NCBI RefSeq assembly: GCF_900130025.1
Contig: NZ_FQXR01000005.1
Coordinates: 1 to 64,000, forward strand
DNA: 64,000 bases
From: Sporanaerobacter acetigenes DSM 13106
GTDB lineage: Bacteria > Bacillota > Clostridia > Tissierellales > Sporanaerobacteraceae
Direction: 5' to 3'
Shown here: positions 17,135 to 25,907 of the stretch, piece by piece
How the letters are laid out: each line of letters opens with the position of its first letter
Position numbering within the stretch: the stretch's first letter is position 1
The notes under the pieces: generated by a model
The model's database searches: none
Seen by the model: only the letters and a program-made list of their open reading frames with translations
Told to the model about the DNA's origin: nothing
Position numbers and translations under genes: made by a program

Positions 17135-20100
17135 AAATGAAAAACACTCTGCTTAAGGATACCTTTAGGGCAATAGGAAATACATTGGGAAGATTTTTGG
17201 CTATATTTGCTATAGTTGCTTTGGGAGTGGGTTTTTTTGCAGGCATAAAGGCCACGGCACCAGATATGAAAATTACAGCAGATAAATATTTTGATGACTA
17301 CAATTTGATGGACATTTGGCTTATATCTACGAAAGGATTTGATGAAAAAGATATAGAGGCTATAGAAAAAGTAGAGGAAATTGATGAAATGTCCCTTAGC
17401 TATTCAATAGACGTTTTAGCTGATGACGGAGAAAATATCAGAGTATTGAAACTATTGTCAATACCTGAAAATATAGAGGACAACAACTCCTATATGAATA
17501 ATATAAATTTAGTAAAAGGGAGATATCCTGAAAATTCTGGAGAATGTCTAGCTGAAAGTGGAAGTATGACAACAGAGTCCTTATCTATAGGGAACAAAAT
17601 AAAGCTATATTCAGGTACAGATGAAGATATTTCAGGAAATTTAAAAAAAGATGAATATACTGTAGTGGGACTTGTTGAAAGCCCTCTTTATATTTCCTTT
17701 GAAAGGGGAACTAGCACTATTGGCAATGGGAAAATAGAGAGCTATATAATGATTCCTGAAGAAAATTTCAAATTGCCAGTATATACTGATATATATTTAA
17801 CTGTAAAAGATGCCAAAGATGTATTTACCTATAGTGATGAATATGATGATGTACTAGATCCTGTGCAAAAAAATTTAAAGGATGTAGGAAAAACAAGAGA
17901 AGAAGAACGCTATGATGAAATACTAGCTGAAGCTAATGAAAAATTAGATGAAGGCAAAAGAGAATTAAAAGAGGGAGAAGAAAAGCAGCAAACTGAATTA
18001 AAGAAAGCCGAAGAAGATTTATCTAAAGCAAAAGCAGAAATAGATAAAGGGGAAAGAGATTTAAAAAATAAGGAAAATGAGTTCTATAAAAACATAAGAG
18101 ATGCAGAGAAAAAATTAAATGATGAAGAAAAGAAATTGAAGCAAGGAGAAGAAGAATACTATAAAAATCTCAAATCTTTCAATGAGATGAAAGCTAAAAC
18201 AGAAAAAGAATTGAAAGAGGCAGAGCTAAATCAAGTCCTTTCCTCTAAAACTGAATTGGAAAAAGAAAAACAAAAGCTTATTTTGGGAGAACAAGAACTT
18301 CAAAATGCTAAAAAAGATATAGATGAAGGTAAAACTAAATTAGAAGAAGAAAGAAAAAGATTAGAGACATCAAAGAAAAAGGCCTTGAAAGAATTTGCTG
18401 AAGCCAGAAACAAACTCAACTCTGCCAAGGAAGAATATGAAAGTGGATATGAAGAATATTTAAATGGGAAAAAAGAGTTTGATGAAAAGCTAGATGAAGC
18501 TAGAAGAAAAATAGCTAAAGGAGAAAAAGAATTAAAAGAACTTGAAAAACCTAAATGGTATGTATTAAAGAGAAGTGAAACTAGAGATTTTATTGATTAT
18601 GGTATGGCAGCAGATAGAATAGATGCTATAGCTCAAGTATTTCCACTATTCTTTTTTGTCATAGCAGTATTGGTGTGTTTGACCACTATGACTCGAATGG
18701 TCGATGAAGAAAGAGGATATATTGGAAGCCTTAAGGCTATGGGTTATAGCAATATGCATATTGCTTCAAAATACTTGATATATGCAGCTATTGCCAGCAT
18801 AAGCGGTAGCATATTAGGCTTGTTGATAGGGTTTAAAGTTTTTCCAACAGTTATATTTAATTCTTATAGAATAATGTATATTATGCCTCCTGTTATTACA
18901 GAATTCAATATATTCTATGCCCTTATTTCAACAGCTGGGGCAGTTTTTGCCACTACTATGGCAGCATTGGTGGCTTGTTACAATGAATTGAGAGAAACAC
19001 CAGCTCTTCTTTTAAGACCAAAATCACCTAAAATGGGAAAGAGGATTTTGCTTGAGAGAATAGAATTTATCTGGTCTAGATTGAAGTTTACCCAAAAAGT
19101 TACAGCTAGAAATTTATTCAGGTACAAGAAACGTTTCTTTATGACTATAGTTGGTATAAGTGGATGTACTGCTTTACTTATAGCTGGATTTGGATTGAAA
19201 GATTCCATAGTGTCCATTGCTGTTAAACAATTTGATGAAATATATAAATATCAAATGACATTAGAGCTTAAGGATGGTCTAAGCAAAGGACAAACAAATG
19301 AAGTTTTAGGTTTTTTAAAGGAAGATTCAAAGATTAAAGACTACATGCTTATGAAGGAACAAGTAGTAGATATTGGAAAAGGGGATGTAGAAAAAACTGC
19401 AAATTTGATAGTACCAGAAAATTGGGATAAAATTGACAATTTCATTATCTTGAGGAATCGAATCACGGGAGATAAAATTTCCATACCAGAAGATGGAGTA
19501 GTGTTGACAGAAAAGATGGCAAAACTTCTCAAAGTAGACGTTGGGGATGAAATATATATAAAAGTTGAAGAAGACAAAAAGGCAAAAGTGGAAATTGCAG
19601 GAATCACGGAAAATTATTCTTTCCACTATATATACATGTCACCTCATTTGTATGAAAAAGTATTTGAAAAAGATGTAGAGTTTCAAAAGATATTGGCCAA
19701 GACAACAGGTACTGACAAAGCTTTTGAAGATAAAATTTCCAAAGAAATCTTGAAATATGGAGATGTATCTTCTATAAATTTTATAACTGGTATAAGTAAA
19801 AGTTTTAAAGATATGATAGGAAGTTTGAATTATGTGGTTTTGGTTTTGATATTTTCTGCAGGAGCTTTAGCTTTTGTAGTACTGTACAATTTGACAAATA
19901 TAAATATAAGTGAAAGAATCAGAGAAATTGCCACTATCAAAGTACTAGGATTTTATGATGAGGAAGTTTCCAAATATGTTTATAGAGAAAATGCCATTCT
20001 GACTATAATTGGAACAGCTGTGGGACTTGTTTTGGGAGTATTTTTACATAAGTTCATAATTCTCACGGGAGAGACAGAATTCATCATGTTTGGCAGGAAA

Positions 20101-20226
20101 ATAAGGTTTGTAAGTTTTGTATATTCAGCCATTTTGACTATATTCTTTTCACTTTTAGTTAATTTTGTTATGTACTTTAAACTGAAGAAGATAGATATGG
20201 TAGAATCTTTAAAATCCATAGATTAA
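17128..20226 (+). CDS. FtsX-like ABC permease with long coiled-coil insert
   Basis: 1032 residues. A first helix at about 14-36 and an extracellular domain to about 250 are followed by a very long Glu/Lys-rich coiled coil (about 255-470, repeating ELKEGEEK-like heptads). An FtsX core of three helices (about 505-625) follows, then a helix near 678, a second extracellular domain, and a final FtsX core (about 905-1030). The GTG start overlaps the ATPase gene and is supported by GAAAGG five bases ahead. The YhgE/Pip-like coiled coil on the outer face suggests it senses or bridges the cell wall. It belongs with MacB-like systems that move peptides or lipids or signal across the membrane; the substrate is unknown. 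Confidence 0.92.
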   Translation: MVKMKNTLLKDTFRAIGNTLGRFLAIFAIVALGVGFFAGIKATAPDMKITADKYFDDYNLMDIWLISTKGFDEKDIEAIEKVEEIDEMSLSYSIDVLADDGENIRVLKLLSIPENIEDNNSYMNNINLVKGRYPENSGECLAESGSMTTESLSIGNKIKLYSGTDEDISGNLKKDEYTVVGLVESPLYISFERGTSTIGNGKIESYIMIPEENFKLPVYTDIYLTVKDAKDVFTYSDEYDDVLDPVQKNLKDVGKTREEERYDEILAEANEKLDEGKRELKEGEEKQQTELKKAEEDLSKAKAEIDKGERDLKNKENEFYKNIRDAEKKLNDEEKKLKQGEEEYYKNLKSFNEMKAKTEKELKEAELNQVLSSKTELEKEKQKLILGEQELQNAKKDIDEGKTKLEEERKRLETSKKKALKEFAEARNKLNSAKEEYESGYEEYLNGKKEFDEKLDEARRKIAKGEKELKELEKPKWYVLKRSETRDFIDYGMAADRIDAIAQVFPLFFFVIAVLVCLTTMTRMVDEERGYIGSLKAMGYSNMHIASKYLIYAAIASISGSILGLLIGFKVFPTVIFNSYRIMYIMPPVITEFNIFYALISTAGAVFATTMAALVACYNELRETPALLLRPKSPKMGKRILLERIEFIWSRLKFTQKVTARNLFRYKKRFFMTIVGISGCTALLIAGFGLKDSIVSIAVKQFDEIYKYQMTLELKDGLSKGQTNEVLGFLKEDSKIKDYMLMKEQVVDIGKGDVEKTANLIVPENWDKIDNFIILRNRITGDKISIPEDGVVLTEKMAKLLKVDVGDEIYIKVEEDKKAKVEIAGITENYSFHYIYMSPHLYEKVFEKDVEFQKILAKTTGTDKAFEDKISKEILKYGDVSSINFITGISKSFKDMIGSLNYVVLVLIFSAGALAFVVLYNLTNINISERIREIATIKVLGFYDEEVSKYVYRENAILTIIGTAVGLVLGVFLHKFIILTGETEFIMFGRKIRFVSFVYSAILTIFFSLLVNFVMYFKLKKIDMVESLKSID

Positions 20227-20228
20227 AG

Positions 20229-20272
20229 AAAACAGGAGAAGTTTTGATTAAGAAACTTCTCCTGTTTTTTTT
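20229..20272 (+). terminator. intrinsic terminator shared by convergent genes
   Basis: AACAGGAGAAGTTT pairs with AAACTTCTCCTGTT and is followed by eight T residues. It follows the FtsX permease stop and overlaps the end of the minus-strand kinase gene, whose last codons form part of the stem. Confidence 0.9.
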
Positions 20273-21627
20273 GGTATTTCTATATAGAAAGAAACCCCTA
20301 TTTTTTCATTTTGAGCCCAGATATGAGTATTATGCAAATTTAATATTCTCTTTACAATGACCAATCCAAGACCAAATTCGCCTTTATATCCTTTGTTGAA
20401 TTCACTAAAAAGCGAACCTATTATTTCTTTTTCAATATTTGGACCATCATTCCAGAATTTAAGGAGAGTTTCTTCCTTGCTTTTTTCTTTTAATGAGATG
20501 AGTATTTGACTATTTGCATACCGAATTTGATTATCCAACAGATTTTCTATGACTACCCGCCATTGTTCTGTATCTCCTTTGATGCTTATTTGTGATAAAT
20601 CTAAATCCCAATCTAATTCAGGTCTGTTTAAATACAATCTGTCTACTACATCTTTAATGAGATTGTCTAGAGCGAAAGTTTCGCTGGATAGTTCATGATT
20701 CGCTAAATAATCAAGTTTCGTCAAATAAAGCAGATTTTTTATATGCTTTTCCAACCGCTCTGCCTCCTCATCTATGATTTCTACAGAACAATCCAAATCT
20801 CCTTTTGGATAAATGCCATCCCTAATAGCTTGTGAATAGCTACGAATGACCATAACAGGAGTTTTGAGTTCATGAGATACATGCTGTAAGAAAGATTGCT
20901 GCATTTCATCTTGGTAAATCAACTGTTTTCTAAGTTTTTCTATAGACTCACCTAAATGCCCTATTTCATCTCCTCTATCCAACTTTACAGCTTCATTCCA
21001 TTCGTGATTTGCAAGTTTTTCCACACGCTTTTCTAAACTTACCAGAGGATTAGACAAGTATTTAGAAAGTCCTATGGCGGGAATCCAACTTAGAACAAAT
21101 ACTAAAGACATGGTCAATGCCAATTTTTTAAATAAAGTCTGTACCAGATCTTGTCTATAAGAGTCCCACATATAGGAGACTAAAAAAACATCTTGCCCTA
21201 AAGATTTACCTTTGGTGATTACATAAAATATCTTTTCATTTCCTACTTTTCCACTATATCTTTGGCTGACGTTTTTTTGAACTTTTATTTCGCCTTTTAC
21301 TTTATTTAAAAAGTCCATAGAAAGAGGAGAGGAAGTGATCATTTCATTTTCATTATAGACTATAAAATGATTTACAGTTCGGATGTTTTCTAAAGTTTGC
21401 CTTGAGTTTTCTAATCCATTAGACTCTAAAAAATCTATAATAGATTCAATGTCGAAACGATTAAACATCAGCCCTTGAGCATTTTCTATAGTTGCATAGA
21501 TTTCCTTTGTAAAGAAATCCCTTAAAGTCAAAGGCAATAGTATAGACAACAATATTGATATACATAGAGTTATTGTAGCAAATACTATCCAAATTTGAAT
21601 AGATAATGGCAAATTTTTCATTTTCAT
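20248..21627 (-). CDS. membrane sensor histidine kinase
   Basis: 459 residues: a helix near 10-32, an extracellular sensor of about 130 residues, a helix at about 168-188, HAMP, H252 in QHVSHELKTPV, and an ATPase domain with N-box VVIENLLDNQIRYA and FGLGLVIVKRI. The usual G1 motif (DNGxGI) is altered to WNDGPNIEKE, a mild divergence. Its ATG overlaps the regulator stop by four bases (ATGA), so the two are translationally coupled. The pair is divergent from htrA, the arrangement seen for CssRS-type secretion-stress control in Bacillus, which suggests but does not prove that role. Confidence 0.92.
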   Translation of the reverse strand: MKMKNLPLSIQIWIVFATITLCISILLSILLPLTLRDFFTKEIYATIENAQGLMFNRFDIESIIDFLESNGLENSRQTLENIRTVNHFIVYNENEMITSSPLSMDFLNKVKGEIKVQKNVSQRYSGKVGNEKIFYVITKGKSLGQDVFLVSYMWDSYRQDLVQTLFKKLALTMSLVFVLSWIPAIGLSKYLSNPLVSLEKRVEKLANHEWNEAVKLDRGDEIGHLGESIEKLRKQLIYQDEMQQSFLQHVSHELKTPVMVIRSYSQAIRDGIYPKGDLDCSVEIIDEEAERLEKHIKNLLYLTKLDYLANHELSSETFALDNLIKDVVDRLYLNRPELDWDLDLSQISIKGDTEQWRVVIENLLDNQIRYANSQILISLKEKSKEETLLKFWNDGPNIEKEIIGSLFSEFNKGYKGEFGLGLVIVKRILNLHNTHIWAQNEKIGVSFYIEIPKKTGEVS

Positions 21628-22286
21628 GATTTTATCATCCTATACCCATATCCATATATGGTTTCAATATTTAAAAGAGGCATTTTTTTTCTGAGTCGTC
21701 TTACTAGATCATCTACCACCCTATCTGTTCCAAAATAATCACTTCCCCAAATAGATTGAAGTATTTGTTCTCTGGAAAGGGCTAATCCTATATTTTTTGC
21801 GAAATAAACTAACAAATCAAATTCTTTAGAAGTCAAGTCTATTAGTTGATCTTCTAGTTTAACCCATCGACTATTTTCATCTATGATATAGGGAGGAATA
21901 TTTTGAATTTGAAAATTAGAACCATAAGTACGTTCCAAAAGATTGCGAGTTCTTATGACTAGTTCCCTAGGTAAAAATGGTTTAGGTAAATAATCGTCAC
22001 TACCAAGTTCTAAACCTAAAACTCTATCTATATCAGCATCTCTTGCAGAAATAAATATTACAGGAATATTTGGATTGCTTAATTTTATTTCCTGTAAAAG
22101 CTGATACCCATCTATATCTGGTAGCATAATGTCTAATATCCATAAATCAGGAGGGGTAGACATTGCCTTTTTTGCCTCTTCTCCTGTAAAGAAAGAAGAA
22201 ATTTGCCAATTTTCTTTTTCTAAATAAGAAGTTAAAACTAAGTTTAAGTTTTTATCATCTTCTACTAAATAAATTTTAAAACCCAT
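21624..22286 (-). CDS. OmpR/PhoB-family response regulator
   Basis: 220 residues: receiver with D10-D11 pocket, phosphoacceptor D52 (WILDIMLPDIDG) and K102 (LPKPF), then a winged-helix domain (LTSKEFDLLVYFAKN, GSDYFGTDRVVDDLVRRLRKK, IYGYGYR). It heads the minus-strand two-gene unit with its kinase. About 210 bp separate it from htrA, and that gap carries three GTGAAATT-type sequences that could be its own binding sites. Confidence 0.94.
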   Translation of the reverse strand: MGFKIYLVEDDKNLNLVLTSYLEKENWQISSFFTGEEAKKAMSTPPDLWILDIMLPDIDGYQLLQEIKLSNPNIPVIFISARDADIDRVLGLELGSDDYLPKPFLPRELVIRTRNLLERTYGSNFQIQNIPPYIIDENSRWVKLEDQLIDLTSKEFDLLVYFAKNIGLALSREQILQSIWGSDYFGTDRVVDDLVRRLRKKMPLLNIETIYGYGYRMIKS

Positions 22287-22303
22287 ACAAAACCACCTCT
22301 ATA

Positions 22304-22412
22304 GTGAAATTTCATTTAAATATATTATAACAAAATATTATGTAATAAAAACATGGGACTATAATCAAAAAATTATGTGAAATTGTAAAAAAACATATAG
22401 AAAATTTCACAA
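22304..22412. promoter_or_regulatory. divergent promoter region with repeated GTGAAATT motifs
   Basis: GTGAAATTTCAT at 22304-22315, TGTGAAATT at 22376-22384 and the inverted AATTTCACA beginning at 22403 lie between the divergent regulator and htrA starts. The last two form an inverted pair separated by 18 bases. They are candidate operators for the neighbouring response regulator. Confidence 0.45.
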
Positions 22413-22494
22413 CAAAAACACATTTCATCCATATTTATTTTACAATTCTCTATTAATCTATAACTAGAATAGAAAATTTAAGGAGGTATGAAAT

Positions 22495-23613
22495 ATGGAT
22501 GAAAATAAAAATATTAAACGTAAATTTTTTTCATATTTTGCAGTAGCATTAGTAGCTTCTCTTATTGGAGGGATAATATCTCCAGTGGTTTCAAATCACA
22601 TATATGGGAAAGGGTCATCGCAAGTTAGTCAAAATAGACAAGAGGTTTATGATACACAAAAGGTATCTAGCATAAGCAATGACAATCCTTCTATAGTATC
22701 TGAAGCAGCCAAAAGTGCAATGAATAGTGTAGTAGGTATAACTACAGTAGAAGTTCAAAATTATGGTTTTATGGAGCAAGAAGTAGATGGGGTAGGATCT
22801 GGCATAATAGTAGATAGCAATGGTTATATACTTACAAATTCTCATGTAATTGGAGATGGGAATGCAAAAAAGATAACAGTATTGTTTGAAAATGGAGATA
22901 AAAAATCTGCCAAAGTTCTATGGTATGACTCTGTTCTTGATTTAGCTATGATTAAAGTAGAAGCAAATAATTTGCCAGTAGCTAAATTGGGAGATTCAGA
23001 TAAATTGGAAGTAGGAGAAATAGCCATAGCCATAGGAAATCCCTTGGGATTAGAATTTCAAAGAACTGTGACTTCAGGGATTATAAGCGGACTTCATAGG
23101 TCCATAAGTGTAGATCAAAATAATACCATAGAAGATTTGATTCAGACCGATGCTTCAATTAATCCTGGAAATAGTGGAGGACCTTTATTAAACAGCAAAG
23201 GAGAAGTTATAGGAATAAATACAGCTAAAATAAAATCAGCTGAAGGATTAGGTTTTTCCATACCTGTAAATACAGCAAAGCCAATAATAGAGGAAGTAAT
23301 TAAAAAAGGAACTTATGAGACAGTCTATATAGGCATAAAAGGAATAGATGTGGAAACCTATGAAAGGCAATTGGGAGTAGATTTGAAAGCTGACAAGGGA
23401 GTGATTGTCATTGAAGTAGTTCCAAATTCTCCAGCAAGTAAAGCAAATTTAAGAAGTGGAGATGTAATAACAAAGATTGACAATCAAAATATTGAAAATA
23501 TGAATCAGCTAAAAAAGACACTTTATAATTATAAAAAAGGTGACAAAGCCAAATTGTCCATTATAAGAAATGGTGAAAATAAACAAATACAAATACAATT
23601 TGTGATGCAATAG
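22495..23613 (+). CDS. htrA: HtrA/DegP-family serine protease
   Basis: 372 residues. A cytoplasmic stub and a single membrane helix (about 13-32) are followed by a trypsin-like protease facing outward with catalytic H117 (TNSHVIG), D149 (LDLAMIKV) and S227 (GNSGGPLL). One PDZ domain follows (about 275-368: GVIVIEVVPNSPASKANLRSGDVI). It degrades or refolds misfolded exported proteins at the membrane-wall interface. ATG 22495 follows AAGGAGG. The divergent two-component pair upstream suggests induction under secretion stress. Ends in its own terminator. Confidence 0.95.
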   Translation: MDENKNIKRKFFSYFAVALVASLIGGIISPVVSNHIYGKGSSQVSQNRQEVYDTQKVSSISNDNPSIVSEAAKSAMNSVVGITTVEVQNYGFMEQEVDGVGSGIIVDSNGYILTNSHVIGDGNAKKITVLFENGDKKSAKVLWYDSVLDLAMIKVEANNLPVAKLGDSDKLEVGEIAIAIGNPLGLEFQRTVTSGIISGLHRSISVDQNNTIEDLIQTDASINPGNSGGPLLNSKGEVIGINTAKIKSAEGLGFSIPVNTAKPIIEEVIKKGTYETVYIGIKGIDVETYERQLGVDLKADKGVIVIEVVPNSPASKANLRSGDVITKIDNQNIENMNQLKKTLYNYKKGDKAKLSIIRNGENKQIQIQFVMQ

Positions 23614-23636
23614 GATATTCCTATTGCATCGTTTTT
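23604..23636 (+). terminator. intrinsic terminator
   Basis: GATGCAATAGG pairs with CCTATTGCATC and is followed by GTTTTT. It overlaps the htrA stop codon. Confidence 0.9.
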
Positions 23637-23701
23637 ATGAGACATGGTATTTATAAAGATTTGAGGGTATAATTAAAGAAAGAAAGGTGGGGTAAAAACA
23701 T

Positions 23702-24145
23702 ATGTTGAAGGAATTTAAGGAATTTGCAATGAAAGGGAATGTTTTAGATTTAGCAATAGGTGTCATAATAGGTGGTGCTTTTGGGAAAATTGTATCTTCA
23801 TTGGTAAATGATATAATCATGCCTATTATAGGAGGGCTTATTGGGAAAGTTGATTTTAGCAACTTTTTTATAAGCTTTGATGGGACAAGCTATGATACTT
23901 TGGCCCAAGCCAAAGAAGCAGGGGCTGCAACCTTAAATTATGGAGTTTTTATAAATACTGTAATTGAATTTGTAATCATTTCTTTTTCACTATTTTTAGT
24001 CATTAGGCAAGTAAATAAAATTAGAAGAAAATTAGAACCAGAAGAGATTGCACCAGTTACTACAAAGAAGTGTAAGTATTGTATGAGTGAAATACCTATA
24101 GATGCAGTTAGATGTCCTCATTGTACTTCAGTTTTGGAAGATTAA
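23702..24145 (+). CDS. mscL: large-conductance mechanosensitive channel MscL with C-terminal zinc ribbon
   Basis: 147 residues. The N-terminal helix and first membrane span match MscL ([36 protein letters not shown] in part). A periplasmic-type loop and a second span follow (about 88-108: [21 protein letters not shown]). MscL opens under membrane tension to release solutes during hypo-osmotic shock. Instead of ending in the usual helical bundle, the last 25 residues hold [18 protein letters not shown], two CxxC pairs of a short zinc ribbon on the cytoplasmic side. ATG 23702 follows AAGGTGGGG. Monocistronic between htrA and a secreted protein. Confidence 0.95.
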   Translation: MLKEFKEFAMKGNVLDLAIGVIIGGAFGKIVSSLVNDIIMPIIGGLIGKVDFSNFFISFDGTSYDTLAQAKEAGAATLNYGVFINTVIEFVIISFSLFLVIRQVNKIRRKLEPEEIAPVTTKKCKYCMSEIPIDAVRCPHCTSVLED

Positions 24146-24242
24146 TATAAAGAAATGTAACTCAACTGTAACCTCATTGTAATTCTATTGAAAGAAAAAA
24201 TTGATATTATAGGAATAAGTAATATAATGAGGAGATGGTTGA

Positions 24243-25775
24243 ATGAATAGGAAAAAAATCCTAATTACGTGTCTGGCAGCTAGTATGACTTTAAGCAGTA
24301 TATCCTTTGCTTATGCTGATAAAGCCAACAAAAATGACAAAATTCAAAATGGAAACCAACAGAAAATTATTACACAAATCGAAAAGAAAAATAAAAGTGA
24401 AATTAAAGTTACAAAAGAAATTGTAAAAAATAAAGAAGGCAATATAACTCTGTATATGGAAATTCCAGTTATAGATGGCTTGACTGATGTGAAATTTCAG
24501 GACCAAATAAACAAGACCATTAATCAAAAAGCATATGATTTAATGGAAGAATTTCAAAGAGAAGCTAAACTAAAAAGCGTATCAAAATCGACAGAAATGG
24601 AGTTTTATTTAGAGTTTGAAGTAAAAAACAGTCATGGAGTATTGTCAATAGTATTGAAAAATTACCAATATACTGGTGGAGCCAATGGTGAAAACCTAAA
24701 CTATTATTACAATATTGATATAGAAAGCAACAGGACAATTCAATTGTCAGATTTGTTTAAAGCAGAAAGCAATTACAAATTAGCAATCAATGGAGAAATA
24801 AATAGGCAAATTGCTGAAAGAGAAAAGAATGGTGAAAAATTTGATAATTTTAAAACCATAACTAACAATCGTCAATTTTATATTGAAGGCGAAGATTTAG
24901 TCATAGTTTTCCCTCAATATTCAATTGGTCCAAGAACTATTGGTATTCCAGAATTTAGAATTCCTTTGTATCAATTAAATGACTATTTAAAAGTTCCAAT
25001 ATCTAGAGTTGAAGGCAGTGTATATTACAACCATAAATATAATTTCCAATTTAAAATAGCACCAATATGGGAAGATAAGGTATATATAGTTGAAAGCTAT
25101 AACAACGAAAACCTAGAAGCAAAAATTGATTTTGTATATACTCCAAAAGATTCAAATTTGATGGACTATAGACTAATGTCCATTTTAGTAATGGATAGAG
25201 ATGCTTATTATAAATTGTCAAGAGACAATAAAAATAATTTAGGATATGTGATTTCAGAGACAAGTGAATATGTATATATAATTGAAACTTATGGATCAAA
25301 TCCATATATATATGGTTCAAGAGCATATAATGAATATAAAGAATTATCAGTTGTAATTGATGGAGTAGACGATTTATTTAAACTTAATGCTACCAAAGAA
25401 GAATCAAAAGAATATAAAAACGTAAAAGACTATAAATGGGTAATGATAAATGGAAAGAAAGAAAATTTAAATAAGGATATGTATGTAACTAAAAATGGAA
25501 CATTGATGATACCTGTAGCTAAAGTATCCAAATCATTGGGCTATAAAGTAAAATGGGATCCTCAAAAAAACACTGTAACATTAGATGCGGGAAAGACTAG
25601 TACTATTTCAATTGGTAAAAATCAGTACGCTTTTTCTAAAGCATTGGTATTTCTAGAAGAAGAGGCCGTAGTCATAAATGGAACTGCATTTGTTCCAGTT
25701 AGCTATTTTGAAAAAGTGCTGAATTTAGAGGTCAAAATAAATGCTGAAGGCATGCTAACTATTGAAAGAAGGTAG
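24243..25775 (+). CDS. secreted DUF4163/DUF3298 protein with copper-amine-oxidase-N domain
   Basis: 510 residues with a signal peptide (about 1-25, SSISFAYADK). Residues about 55-140 resemble DUF4163 and about 150-245 DUF3298 (LSDLFKAESNYKLAINGEI, IEGEDLVIVFPQYSIGP), the pair seen in the anti-sigma factor RsiV, a lysozyme-binding receptor. The central 150 residues are unassigned. The C-terminal 115 residues form a copper amine oxidase N-like domain (MINGKKENLN, GTLMIPVAKVSKSLGYKVKWD). RsiV needs a membrane anchor and cytoplasmic sigma-binding tail, which are absent here, so this is an exported binding or stalk protein. The same stalk type occurs at 7621 and 8886. Confidence 0.85.
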   Translation: MNRKKILITCLAASMTLSSISFAYADKANKNDKIQNGNQQKIITQIEKKNKSEIKVTKEIVKNKEGNITLYMEIPVIDGLTDVKFQDQINKTINQKAYDLMEEFQREAKLKSVSKSTEMEFYLEFEVKNSHGVLSIVLKNYQYTGGANGENLNYYYNIDIESNRTIQLSDLFKAESNYKLAINGEINRQIAEREKNGEKFDNFKTITNNRQFYIEGEDLVIVFPQYSIGPRTIGIPEFRIPLYQLNDYLKVPISRVEGSVYYNHKYNFQFKIAPIWEDKVYIVESYNNENLEAKIDFVYTPKDSNLMDYRLMSILVMDRDAYYKLSRDNKNNLGYVISETSEYVYIIETYGSNPYIYGSRAYNEYKELSVVIDGVDDLFKLNATKEESKEYKNVKDYKWVMINGKKENLNKDMYVTKNGTLMIPVAKVSKSLGYKVKWDPQKNTVTLDAGKTSTISIGKNQYAFSKALVFLEEEAVVINGTAFVPVSYFEKVLNLEVKINAEGMLTIERR

Positions 25776-25795
25776 ACAGGAAACTAAATAAAGTT

Positions 25796-25840
25796 AAAAT
25801 TGTCGGTTAAGATAAAAAATTCTTAATCGGCAATTTTTTT
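25796..25840 (+). terminator. intrinsic terminator
   Basis: AAATTGTCGGTTAAGA pairs with TTCTTAATCGGCAATT and is followed by T residues, just after the preceding stop. Confidence 0.9.
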
Positions 25841-25907
25841 GCCATATAAAGTGAAAACTAGATTAGATTGTGTTAAAGTATAAGTATAACTATATATGGA
25901 GGCAAAG

